From positions 25,787,003 to 25,851,002 of the forward strand of contig NC_049983.1 of assembly GCF_000003815.2 (NCBI RefSeq): DNA of 64,000 bases, read 5' to 3'. Position numbers and translations under genes: made by a program. The notes under the pieces were generated by a model. It did not search any database. It had not been told where the DNA came from and was given only the letters and a program-made list of their open reading frames with translations. Shown here in pieces: positions 56,601 to 64,000 of the stretch. Each line of letters starts with the position of its first letter. Position 1 is the stretch's first letter. Source of the DNA: Branchiostoma floridae. Lineage: Eukaryota > Chordata > Leptocardii > Amphioxiformes > Branchiostomatidae.

Positions 56601-59600
56601 CATTGCCCCCCTCCTTCCCCCCACAAACATTTATCATTTATCTGGGCTTTGCACAGGGCAGAATAGATAGATTTTGTTTGCGTTGTCTGTCACAACAACT
56701 GATCCTGTCTCTTGCATTGCAGACCTAAGGTCTGATGGCAGAGACTGCTGGCTACAGTGCTACATGCATCATTAGCAGAGACATCATCAAAGGTAAGTGT
56801 GCGCACTCACTAAGTCTCTACAATACTTTAAATAAGTTTCAAGCCCTTTCCACACGAGACCATGTATAGGTCGGCGCCCATCTCCGTTTCTATAGCCTTG
56901 GGCCACACAACGTTGTGCAATCACTACAGGAGGGGGCTAGTCTGCTTGTATTGGTGTGTGTTCAGCTACCATTATACTCTTTCCCAAAGACTGAGTGCTA
57001 TGCAGAGAAAGCAGCAGTTACCATTTTAAAGTCTTTGACTTATGACGCGGGTGGGGATAGAACTCACGACATAGAGAATGCAAGGCCTTGACTAAGCAAG
57101 AGCAGTATACAAAGTTTAAACTTTCATTGAGAGTCTTGCGAACAAAATGTTGCAACTTTTCTGTCAAGTATACAGTCCCATTCATTGTAGCAATAGAATG
57201 TACATCACACAGACTAAACATTTCAGCTATAACTGAAATACTGCGGTTCCCTTGATTTAAGAGTCAAAGCTACTGGTGTTTCAAGTGTGCCACTTTGACA
57301 TGCTTAAGACTGTAATAGCAGTGATATCAGACAGTGTTTAGGGAGAGAGAGAAAGATCAGCCCTTTTTCTGTGGACTTCAGAGCCATCTGGGCCTGTACC
57401 TTATCTGTAGTATACATGACTATGAGGTGTGACTGAGGCTTTACATGGTAGCCAGGATCCACAAGAAGCTCTTACAAATTACAGAAAAAAGGACATTCTG
57501 AAGGTGCTTCAGGAATTTCTGATCACACCCGCTGATAACACTGGTGGGTTGAAGTTTCCTGAGATAAGGAATCAAACAGATCTGGTTACGTCTAGTTATG
57601 TTTCTGAAGTAACTGTAAGGAAATCACCACAAATCAACTGTGTTCGGAAATCCTCACTAATCAACTGAGTCAAACACTTAGTGACAGTAAATGCATTTAC
57701 GTTAGTTTACCATTAGGAGGAGAAAGAAGGATTCCGTGGTGTTTTTTAAGTTTGCCATTGAAACAATTTTGTAGCGTGAGACAAAACACATATTCACGAT
57801 GTCATTATTTTGAGCCAGACCAGTCACAGCAAAACCAACGCAAACATTTTGAGGACTTACCGTATACAAGGACTGACCGTAGTTTTTTATTATTTTTCTT
57901 TGAAAACTTTACTTGATTGAGGAAAGTTGCTTCAAAAGTTACAATGATAAGATCTTTGCTAATGCTTTGTTACTTTTAGTATAGTAAATATGCATATCAT
58001 ATTTTATTGCCTATGGCAATGTTTGATATGACTTTAAGAATTCAAAGTAAATACTATTCAGATAAGTTCAAATTGACAGAATGCTTTTGTTTAGAGACTT
58101 TCTGTATGATTCTTACAGATTATAACAACCACAAAAGTTTGAATGATGCGTTAAACAGCAATTTTCCTGAAGATTCTTGATCGCCTATTGTAAAATTCCA
58201 GCAACAAGAGTCGCACTGTACAGGGAAACCCTGTGTAAACCTTACAGTGATAAGCAGCGGCTATCTCCTGGGCACAGCACATAGCTTCTGCTATCTCCCT
58301 TTGTGTAGGTTCCCTGAGAGGCCAGGCACAACATTTGCACAGCTGGGACGCCCTCCCCACAACAGAACTACTCCAAACCCTGCGCACACAGCTTAGAACG
58401 GCCCTGCCTTTATTAATCTGAGGATGATTGTGCAACGAGCCATGCTAATAACCCAGACTCTCTTAATGGGATCTTTTCAATAACTTCCTGTGGGGGAGAG
58501 ATATGATCTTGTAAACTCAGTGTCTTGTGCTCAACCAAGGGAGGCAGGCAGGCAAATTTGTGCAGTTCAGGTCCGCTGGCCATGATAGGCCTGCAAATTA
58601 GGAAGAGTACACTACTTCACTACTGGTCACTGTTTGCTGAGGGGCGCTTAATCTTCAATGTAAACAGGCAGGCCATGTGCGCTGGCTTGGAGCCCCCCTC
58701 CCGACAATTAGGGCTGCCCTGCGGAGCTGTCAATCATTCGGGGGACATGTCAATCACTATCTGGACCTGCATGGGATTCGTCCAACTGTCATACCATATA
58801 AGGCATGAGGAGAGAGGGCACTGGGGCAGTCTAGGTCTGGATCATTGCAGAAAATGGGTCTACATTCAGATCTCCTGCCATGGGGGCTCATGAGTGGACC
58901 ACCCTCTGTGACCCTGATGACCTTGAACAATCAAAATGGCTGCATTCTAATTGCGAGAGAGTGCTGGGAGACTCTGGATGAAGACAAGCTGATCTGTTGC
59001 CAGAGGTTTCCATGAGGACTTGAGCTGGAGATGGAATATCTTCAATGACCCCGCTGACCTTGAACAATCAAAATGGCTGCTATTCAGTGGAAGTGAACAT
59101 ACATGTGTACTGTCTGTCTGTCTACTGGAAGATTCCGCAGACCACTGTCAAACTCAGAGGACATTTCTGCATGGAGCTGTCTCCAGAAAAATGGGATGTC
59201 AGGGCTGAGGGATGGATTGAAAGAAGAAAGGAGGGGGCCAGAAAAGACATTTTTTTCCGATCCAAGGAATCTCCAGGACTAAGTTGTTGCCATGGTGAGG
59301 GGACCTCCCGTCAAAGGTCTTGCAGGGGATGGGCCGACTCTCCCAGCTCTGTGAGTACATCGCCTTCACATAGACATAGTCTTGATTTTTGCTGTGTTTT
59401 CTTTACTTTCTTTGCAGTATGTTAATTGGTCTTGCTGTATCAGGTTGGAGGTGGAAACCTTTATCACATCAAGATAGATATGGAAGCAGTGCATCATTAC
59501 TTAGCATACAGTACAAGTACCAGAAATGGTGCTTGGTTGTAGCAAAGCAACCCTAGAAGGCCGGACATATTGCAATATGCTAAAAAATGCCTGAAGCTCC

Positions 59601-61454
59601 CTCTAAATGAAGTTGCCAGCCTTATATTACCATCTGAAATGGCGAATGCCTCAAAACATGTCAGACCTGGGAGCGATCTGGCATGGAACTCCACCCACAG
59701 AATTTGATCTGCATGGTGAAACTGTGGCATTGCCCTACCCTTCTTAGTAATGGATCCAGAGAATCGCACCAGTCTACATTGCGTATCATGAAGAGTCCCT
59801 ACTTGTTCCTTACCTGTGGGCATCTCGCCGTGCTGTAGCAGTCTCCGGCGTTCCCGAACGGCACCGCTTTCCCCTGGACTGTTCGCGAGAACTGCATGTC
59901 GCTTACTGGGGGGATGCAAACAAACAATAGCAAATATTCAAAATTCATATTTTTGTATGCCACGCTTGTTTCAAAGGCTTTGAATTCGATCATTTAGTTC
60001 CCCGGGTGGTTTTCGAACAGAAAAAAACACTTGAAAAAAATTCCGAAATTATAGACATACTCTACAACATTCCGTCTAGCTGTTGCATTGCATTTGGACA
60101 CCCGAAGAACTCTATAAAGTCTTCAAACGATCGAGATAAGTTACCTAGGTCGGGCATTCAATGATCGTGTTCTATGCTGCGTAGATCGTGCGTTCGAACT
60201 AAGTGCCTACAGTGTAACAGGCGTGATATATACATCATTTGCACCATGTTGGATTACAGTATACATCTCTTAAACATACCAACATGCTGCCTAGATTCCA
60301 ATAACCTGCTAACTTGGTCACAAGAGGATTCAAATTATTATGATGACGCCATTGGAAACCTCTATTGGGTAAACTTGATGATTCTTAATGTATCTGAGGT
60401 TCAACATTCAAGTGAGAAACTTTCCTCATTCTTTTACAAATTTAAAAAAAAAATGTCTTTCAAGAAGTGTGCCGTTTGAATCAGAGTGCATTTCGTATCA
60501 AAACTGCTTCTTCAAGTTCTAGCTACTATTCTTGCACAATTTAACTGCCGCTATATTCCGTGATCAAAGGGCTCAAACGTCTTGTCGTCAAGTTTTCGTA
60601 CCAAGCCGTGGTGGACGTTGCTTAGTCTATGAGGATGTCTGCTGGGAATGCATAGTCGCTCCGAGGATGTTTTTCTACCACTGTCTGTCATCGCAGAGGG
60701 CATTTCTACAAGCTGTGTTTGGGTTGGCAGAGATTAGAGAGGGAGGTTTGACCCACGGCTTGTGACGGCTGACGGACATGTTAGTGTTCATTCTGTACCC
60801 ACCACCGCTGAGGTACCACAGGTGGGATAACTTTTCTTACTTTCCACTGAAGTTCTAGCCTGGGTATTACTTTACTGGGGCTCCCATACTCTAATTATAA
60901 GGTGGTCCAACTTTTCTTGGCTTCCACTGAAGTTATAGCCCGAGTATCAGCCTGGTTAGTTTACCTGGCCTCAGTTTAGCCATACTCCAAGGTGGTCTAA
61001 CTTCTCTCGCCTTTCTCAGTGGGGTGAGAAATGCTGGGTCTACGTGCTGTTATACTGGCTATGCAGATGCAGAAGCTGGTGTGTTATGCCGATGGGCGGT
61101 TATACAGGCTATATAGATACAGATCCAGCCCCCTACACCCCATCATAGATGCAGAAGCTGGTATATTTTGCCACAAATTTTTTAATTGGATCGCAAAATT
61201 CTGAGTCTGATCAATGTACCAATCTGCCTTGTTTAATATTATAGTGTGAACAGGGTTTTAGAAGAATTCAGACTTTGGGCCATGCGTGTATTCACGAGTT
61301 TGAGTGTCGGTACCCACCGCTGATCTGCATGGTGTCTAGGTTGATGCGGACCTTCTCGTACACGGTGTATCCGGCGTCTGGGTGGCCTTTGTCGTGGCAC
61401 AGGCAGGAGCTGTTCCGGCTCCCGTTGTGTGGGCACTGGTTAGGGTTGAACAGG
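29599..61454 (-). CDS. ADAMTS-type metalloprotease, C-terminal GON domain (5' part outside window)
   Basis: Four - strand exons in order: 61454-61318, 59905-59814, 30750-30646, 29691-29599, giving 142 residues and a stop with all phases consistent. The text follows the GON domain of ADAMTS9/20 and nematode gon-1: [73 protein letters not shown]. Known role of the family: secreted zinc metalloproteases that cleave proteoglycans; in gon-1 the GON module also influences ER-to-Golgi transport. At least ten Cys are present, fitting a disulphide-bonded extracellular domain. The protease, disintegrin and thrombospondin exons are not in the window and must lie beyond 64000. The second intron seen here is 29,063 nt and contains LINEs, tandem arrays and another gene candidate. 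Assignment to ADAMTS rests on the GON domain, which is almost exclusive to that family. Confidence 0.82.
29901..30033. mobile_element. 133-bp MITE with perfect 15-bp termini
   Basis: CTCCAAGCAGAGGTT at 29901-29915 is inverted at 30019-30033. The interior also holds a partial hairpin (gtctggc / gccagac). No clear target duplication. Confidence 0.65.
30285..30350. repeat. Short tandem repeat, 23-bp units
   Basis: Three copies of gagttcaaagttcatatgga with minor changes. Confidence 0.75.
30646..30750 (-). CDS. GON domain exon ([12 protein letters not shown])
   Basis: 105 nt, 35 residues, phase 0-0; [14 protein letters not shown] then [16 protein letters not shown]. Acceptor gttttgcag, donor CAG|gtcagt. 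Confidence 0.88.
31950..32510. repeat. Degenerate tandem array with tctgggttccag core
   Basis: About six irregular units of roughly 70-100 bp, each with gtctgggttccagactac then gcagaagagg and ataatcagaagctggcc variants. Interrupted by the foldback element at 32360-32448. Confidence 0.65.
32360..32448. mobile_element. 89-bp foldback element, copy A
   Basis: Near-palindrome from ctagcctggattccatacc to ggtaaccaggctag. The same sequence occurs in reverse orientation at 36177-36262. Confidence 0.7.
33360..33693. mobile_element. 334-bp hAT-type MITE
   Basis: Termini CAGGGCTCTAGCCAGC and GCTGGCTAGAGCCCTG (16-bp perfect inverted repeats), flanked by the perfect 8-bp duplication GTCCTTAG (33352-33359, 33694-33701), as expected for hAT transposition. 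No transposase frame. Confidence 0.88.
34931..34950. repeat. (GAT)n microsatellite
   Basis: gatgatgatgatgatgatga run. Confidence 0.85.
35128..35419 (+). mobile_element. 5S-rRNA-derived SINE (SINE3 type)
   Basis: The head matches 5S rRNA, including the internal promoter A box AAGTTAAGCA (35167-35176) and C box TTGGATGGGAGACC (35197-35210), followed by ggatgctgtagcc. A body of about 150 bp follows, ending in a (TTA)n tail at about 35400-35419. It is a SINE and not a 5S gene, because the 5S 5' end is diverged and a SINE body with a simple-repeat tail is attached. Confidence 0.85.
35654..35966. mobile_element. 313-bp Tc1/mariner-type MITE
   Basis: Termini CAGTCGAACCTGT and ACAGGTTTGACTG with TA on both sides (35652-35653, 35967-35968). 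The interior has a triplicated ctgtctacagtggccac stretch near 35885-35935. No transposase. Confidence 0.75.
36177..36262. mobile_element. 86-bp foldback element, copy B
   Basis: Near-palindrome ctagcctggttaccaaacc to ggtatccaggctag; reverse-orientation partner of 32360-32448. Confidence 0.7.
36813..36895. repeat. Two-copy tandem repeat, about 40 bp
   Basis: tgatataccacctcaggccc plus ggatatggggaggatta, twice. Confidence 0.75.
37037..39164 (-). mobile_element. Non-LTR retrotransposon copy 1 (5' truncated at assembly gap)
   Basis: A 637-codon frame (39074-37161) with the reverse-transcriptase blocks [28 protein letters not shown] and [10 protein letters not shown], and a C-terminal C-x2-C..H..C knuckle (CMFCNK, MHFVLEC). 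The frame reads further upstream but is broken near 39108 by one extra base relative to copy 2. The endonuclease domain is absent. The 3' end closes with a short tandem (CATTGT)n tail, as in CR1/L2-like elements. Only about two residue differences from copy 2 (T/I in FNRxFFSG, S/T in KLRxYRKF). Sequence stops matching copy 2 some 23 bases before the gap. Clade not assigned. Confidence 0.88.
39165..39264. other. Assembly gap (100 N)
   Basis: Exactly 100 N, the usual placeholder for a gap of unknown size. It lies between LINE copy 1 and a tandem-repeat exon, both hard to assemble. Confidence 0.98.
39265..42152 (-). CDS. Hypothetical Pro/Asn/Gln-repeat protein, 3' part lost in gap
   Basis: Candidate exons on the - strand: 42152-42108 ([18 protein letters not shown]), 40140-40103 and 39713-39265 (open into the gap). 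Exons 2 and 3 join naturally ([12 protein letters not shown] then [18 protein letters not shown]), followed by about 12 nonapeptides of the form PLNPPQPNQ. Splice signals are good (CAA|gtaagt, cacacag, TTC|gtaagc, ccctgcag). Exon 1 does not keep frame with exon 2, so either translation begins at the exon 2 ATG (40136-40138), or another exon lies between. No known domain; the hydrophobic/Gln-rich helix followed by a Pro-rich tail could be a structural or gag-like protein. It lies inside the GON-gene intron on the same strand. Confidence 0.42.
39304..39625. repeat. 27-bp minisatellite (about 12 units)
   Basis: Unit ggctggggtgggttcagag plus gctggttc. Unit length is a multiple of three, so several frames stay open on both strands. 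The - strand frame continues a spliced exon and is preferred. Terminal units nearest the gap are more diverged. Confidence 0.92.
41093..41270. mobile_element. MITE related to the 10608-10819 element
   Basis: Opposed ends TACTGTAAATGCA and GGCATTTACAGTG, interior diverged. Confidence 0.5.
43303..43425 (+). mobile_element. LINE C-terminal fragment
   Basis: Frame reads [20 protein letters not shown], resembling the (W)NxLP tail at the end of many LINE reverse-transcriptase proteins, and runs into a (GTTT)n stretch. Short and degenerate. Confidence 0.45.
44327..44694 (+). mobile_element. LINE 3' fragment, + orientation
   Basis: [20 protein letters not shown] matches the [14 protein letters not shown] region of the two large copies, stops at TAG near 44463, and is followed by a 3' UTR ending in (CATT)n at 44681-44694. 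A related but different family member. Confidence 0.7.
44900..45504 (-). mobile_element. LINE 3' fragment, - orientation
   Basis: The frame down to TAG at 45141 reads [19 protein letters not shown] and [20 protein letters not shown], the same C-terminal knuckle as the large copies but clearly diverged. The 3' UTR ends in an (ATT)n tail near 44900. It abuts the tail of copy 2. Confidence 0.8.
45505..47775 (-). mobile_element. Non-LTR retrotransposon copy 2
   Basis: A 718-codon uninterrupted frame (47774-45618) extends 81 residues beyond copy 1 ([18 protein letters not shown] upstream of the RT). RT motifs [13 protein letters not shown] and [10 protein letters not shown] are intact; no endonuclease domain, so it is 5' truncated near 47775. 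The 3' tail is (CATCATTGT)n at about 45500-45530. The absence of any stop and near identity with copy 1 point to recent insertion or to a duplicated assembly segment. Confidence 0.9.
50417..51080. repeat. Array of small palindromes AGCCTGG-N3-CCAGGCT
   Basis: At least seven occurrences (about 50437, 50474, 50515, 50663, 50818, 50922, 50966) of a 17-bp inverted repeat, spaced by gtgtaggccctggaaac-type linkers. Its ends match the termini of the foldback elements at 32360 and 36177. Confidence 0.75.
51340..51525 (-). mobile_element. LINE C-terminal fragment
   Basis: Frame reads [18 protein letters not shown] and FKTSINNHF to TAA at 51340-51342. The WNxLP motif followed by FK..L is the usual C-terminus of CR1/Jockey-type reverse-transcriptase proteins. 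Confidence 0.75.
54582..54674. mobile_element. 93-bp foldback hairpin
   Basis: Long arms: tccagccttgttcg ... ggtctgctc / gagcggacc ... cgaacaaggctgga, with an inner gtcgctact / agtagcgac pair. Followed by ttccaggctat, again the AGCCTGG-type motif. Confidence 0.75.
55533..55730. repeat. Tandem array, about 42-bp units
   Basis: About five copies of cagcttacagaaggctgtgg followed by atggggg and a gataca motif. Confidence 0.75.
56180..56375. repeat. Compound (CA)n/(CATA)n microsatellite
   Basis: Higher-order units of (CA)n followed by catacatacagac, about five times. Open frames here are artefacts of the repeat. Confidence 0.92.
59814..59905 (-). CDS. GON domain exon ([20 protein letters not shown])
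   Basis: 92 nt, phase 1 to 0, encoding VSDMQF then [18 protein letters not shown] and RCPQ. Acceptor atccccccag, donor CAG|gtaagg. It joins FNIDL of the next exon after a 29-kb intron. Confidence 0.88.
59906..61317. other. GON-gene intron
   Basis: 1.4 kb. Repeated ctgaagttctagcctgg / ggtggtccaacttttct phrases at 60840-61015 form a degenerate two- to three-copy repeat. No exon. Confidence 0.6.
61318..61454 (-). CDS. GON domain exon (GSRNSSCLC)
   Basis: 137 nt, beginning with the last base of a split codon: [19 protein letters not shown], then [19 protein letters not shown], ending phase 1 at AGCG|gtgggt. Acceptor ccctcag. NGS and NSS are potential N-glycosylation sites. Confidence 0.88.
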
Positions 61455-61775
61455 CTGAGGGCAAAACATTCAATGTTAATATAATAAGAATAATTTGACT
61501 GCAAATCCATGCATGACACATGGTTAATTGCAAATCAATGGAACAGAATGTGTGCATACTTCAATCATAGAGAAGGAATTAATGGCAAAATGACCTCTAT
61601 TCTACATCTATTTCTTTTTCAGCTATTTTTGTACTTGAAGGGTTAAACTTCTAGACAGTCAACAAAGATATGATAGTGGCTTCTTTATCAGTTGAGAAAG
61701 CACCAACTTGGAGTCTGTTAGATAATAAGTTTTAAAATGATTGCAGATTTATGTTTAATCAGGATTAACCTGGCC

Positions 61776-61848
61776 ATGATTTTAACTCCTAGCCTATCCA
61801 ATGCAAGACAGACGCCCTATCCCCTAGGCCATGGTACCGGTTTTCTGT
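61776..61848 (-). repeat. tRNA-like SINE head
   Basis: On the - strand TGGCCTAGGGG fits a box A, and GGAGTTAAAATC is a degraded box B at the expected spacing. No cloverleaf of a functional tRNA. Confidence 0.4.
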
Positions 61849-62555
61849 ACCAATTTTCGTCATCATAGGCAAGGAATGGAAAGGGAGTTTATACAAAACT
61901 GCTGCTTAATATACACTGTACATGTCTTCCCAAATCGCTGTTCACATTTAGCTTACTATGACAGAAAACTTTACGGGTAGATTAATTCAGTTCACAGACT
62001 ATATATATCCCATCCTGCACTGTTTATTCCAGGTTCGGAGAGGGTATCCGTTGCTACGGCAACAGCAAGCGCCCTGCGCACCACTGCAGAGCGTGTGTGC
62101 AGAACACATACACGTGTTACTGCCGGGGGAAACAGCACATTGTTGTGCAGTGATAACGGATTTGTCTGCATGTTTGCGCAGGTACTGAGCCGTGACGTGT
62201 TTAGCTAGCCCAAAAGCGTTCCCATGACAGCGCACAAAGGACGTAAACTGCTGACACGGCAGTTTTGGTAGCAGGAGCCGTAGAAAGCAAACAACATTAG
62301 CTATAACGTGGACCAGCATCCTATTCAGCTTAGTGGTTAAACAGTCGTTAATCCATGTTTTTTTCCAGCAAAACATAACCTTTTTTTTTCAATAGCATAG
62401 TTTTTGTGTTCTGGTAAATACAGAAACAGGAGTTGCATATTTCTTGCTTTCTGAATATGGAAGAGCAGTCAATGACAGTTTTAGAGAGTATTTCTGGTTA
62501 TGTTACATGTGGGTCATTTTCAATAAATGCAGAATTTAGGTTCTAAGTCTAGGTG

Positions 62556-62720
62556 CTGCTACCGATCTTGTGCCCTTGAGAAAGGCACTTTATTAGACTT
62601 TCCTCACTTCACTCAGGTGAAAAAAATGGATACCTGACTTTGGTTGGGGAGGTGAAAGGCATTGGAAGGAGAGGGTTGGGCTCTGCCTTCCAACACAGTG
62701 CCCTTGACACAGTGGATAAC
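62556..62720 (+). mobile_element. Partial SINE (body and tail)
   Basis: accgatcttgtgcccttgag and aaggcacttt..tttcctcac match the body of the SINE at 1904-2404 in sense orientation. The tRNA head is missing. Confidence 0.6.
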
Positions 62721-64000
62721 AAGCCACTGCCCCTACAGCCTCAAAATGGCTATGGGACTATCCTTTTTTACTACATGTGCAAAGTACCTAATGACTGTTC
62801 ACACCTGATTAGACCTATAATAGCCTCTGGCTAGTTGGGCAGCCCTTGCTGTACTTCCTTCTATTCAGCCAAATAAATCAAGTCAAATCAATGCCTAACT
62901 CAAAGCATTGTTTCTTCCTTGCTATTTTTCCTGGCATGCCAAGCTCCCAGCAAAGTCAGGTGCACCTGTTACGCTGGGCGCTCCCAGCTGTTTCCGCCAT
63001 TACTGTGACCTTGACAGCCCTCTAAGGTTTCCCCGGAAAGTCTGTTTCCTGCCATATCGGCTTAGTGCAGAATGACTTTGACTCAGAGTGTGTGTGTGCT
63101 CTCCCAGAGTTCATAGGTCAGGCAGGAACAACTGTGTTGCAGGCTGTCGGCCACTGTGTGCAGGTGCAGTGTGGGAACATGATTGTGAACACTCAGACCA
63201 CTACTAGCCCCCTGCTGTATGTAGTGATTGCACAAAGTTGTGTGGCCCAAGGGCTTTTGAAGAGCAGTTACCACTAATACAAATCTGCATAGGCGATAAT
63301 GTAAAAGTTAGCAAGTTCAGGGTGTCATAATCTCATCCGTGAACATTCCAGGTCATAAGAACTCACCCCACACAGCAGCCCGCTATCTCAAGTGTCCAAA
63401 AGTCTAATCTTTAAACTTTCTGACCAGTGCAACTATTCCAGCGGTCAAACCTGCCGCCATCTTGCTTTTTCATGACGTCATTTTTGGGACTCAGCACTTC
63501 AAATTAGGGGTCGAAAAGATGGACCAAAACCTAGTTTTTTGGCCGAATCTGAACATCTGCAACCTACACTGTCTCACCAATATGAAATGTACTTACATTT
63601 TCCTGCTAAAAGTCGAAAATAGGCTAAAATACTGTATGGACTCGTTTTGGGCCTTCTGCGCCTGCGTCAATTAGGGTCATTGCCCTGAAACAGAGATGGG
63701 CACCTCCCTATGCACCATCTGGTTCTGGAAGGACTTAACCTAAACGTGCAAAGGGATGGCACCTGACTGGACATGTCTGATGGTGATATTTTGGGCATCG
63801 GCATTCACTTAGAGAAATGATGCTTGAGTATAGTGGATACATGGGGCAGCATTGTAGAAGAGATCATAGCATGTAGAGTTCACCGGAACGAACAGTCGCA
63901 AAGATGGCACTGGGCTGGATATGCAAGATGGTGATTTGTTTGAGAAAAGATGCTTGATTGGGGTTGGAGGGGGGTAGCATGTGGAAGAGGTCACAGCTAG

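Larger units (their letters stand above)
47776..59813. other. GON-gene intron, upstream part
   Basis: No exon supported on either strand. Listed separately: palindromic array, LINE end, foldback element, tandem and simple repeats. The frame at 49941-50453 runs through degenerate repeats and has no domain. From 51.6 to 54.5 kb and from 56.4 to 59.8 kb nothing is recognised. Confidence 0.6.
61455..64000. other. GON-gene intron, to window end
   Basis: No upstream ADAMTS exon recognised on the - strand. Holds a tRNA-like head and a partial SINE, listed separately; the rest shows nothing. Confidence 0.55.

Noticed and set aside
56144-56670. His/Thr-rich and Cys/Val-rich ORFs
   Set aside because: Artefacts of the CA/CATA microsatellite.
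61958-62188. Short + strand ORF near the GON-gene exon
   Set aside because: No domain and no splice context; adjacent DNA is repeat-like.

Overview
The window is animal genomic DNA. Small exons, GT-AG (and some GC-AG) introns, SINEs, LINEs and many short inverted-repeat elements exclude a prokaryote. The ANK/Roc/death-fold gene content, the frequent acatgta runs and the repeat types suggest a lancelet (Branchiostoma). That assignment is inference; no identifying marker gene is present.

Region 1 (1-27,430) holds two tandem paralogues on the + strand, from a segmental duplication of more than 11 kb (unit 1, up to about 11,110) and about 15 kb (unit 2, about 12,300-27,430). Each encodes one polypeptide with the order ankyrin repeats, Roc GTPase (P-loop, DFAGQ and SHxDK motifs), COR, CARD-like death fold, Cys-rich RING-like finger, and a C14 caspase/metacaspase-type protease (SGHG histidine and DAC cysteine both present). 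Copy 2 appears complete: 16 coding exons, 1,186 aa, all junctions in phase, no stop. Copy 1 enters the window in its ankyrin repeats: 11 coding exons, 1,045 aa visible. After the stop of both genes lies a second CARD-like segment in another frame, whose ATG overlaps the TGA (ATGA). The domains suggest a self-contained sensor, GTPase switch, adaptor and executioner protein: ankyrin repeats to sense or scaffold, Roc-COR to switch and dimerise, CARD to recruit, protease to act. This is the main candidate for an unusual system here. Differences between the units record later events: a 212-bp MITE only in unit 1, four or five insertions only in unit 2, and one intron present only in copy 2.

Region 2 (29,599-61,454, - strand) holds the last four coding exons of a GON-domain ADAMTS metalloprotease (ADAMTS9/20 or gon-1 type). 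They encode the secreted C-terminal GON domain. A 29-kb intron separates the second and third of these exons; upstream exons lie beyond the window.

That intron is a repeat-rich landscape. It holds two almost identical non-LTR retrotransposon copies (37.0-39.2 and 45.5-47.8 kb), further LINE fragments, a 5S-rRNA-derived SINE, hAT-like and Tc1/mariner-like MITEs, foldback elements and several tandem arrays. It also holds a small - strand gene candidate (39,265-42,152) with a Pro/Asn/Gln nonapeptide repeat, cut by a 100-N assembly gap (39,165-39,264). The remaining DNA, including 47.8-59.8 kb apart from listed repeats, shows no gene that can be supported by reading alone.
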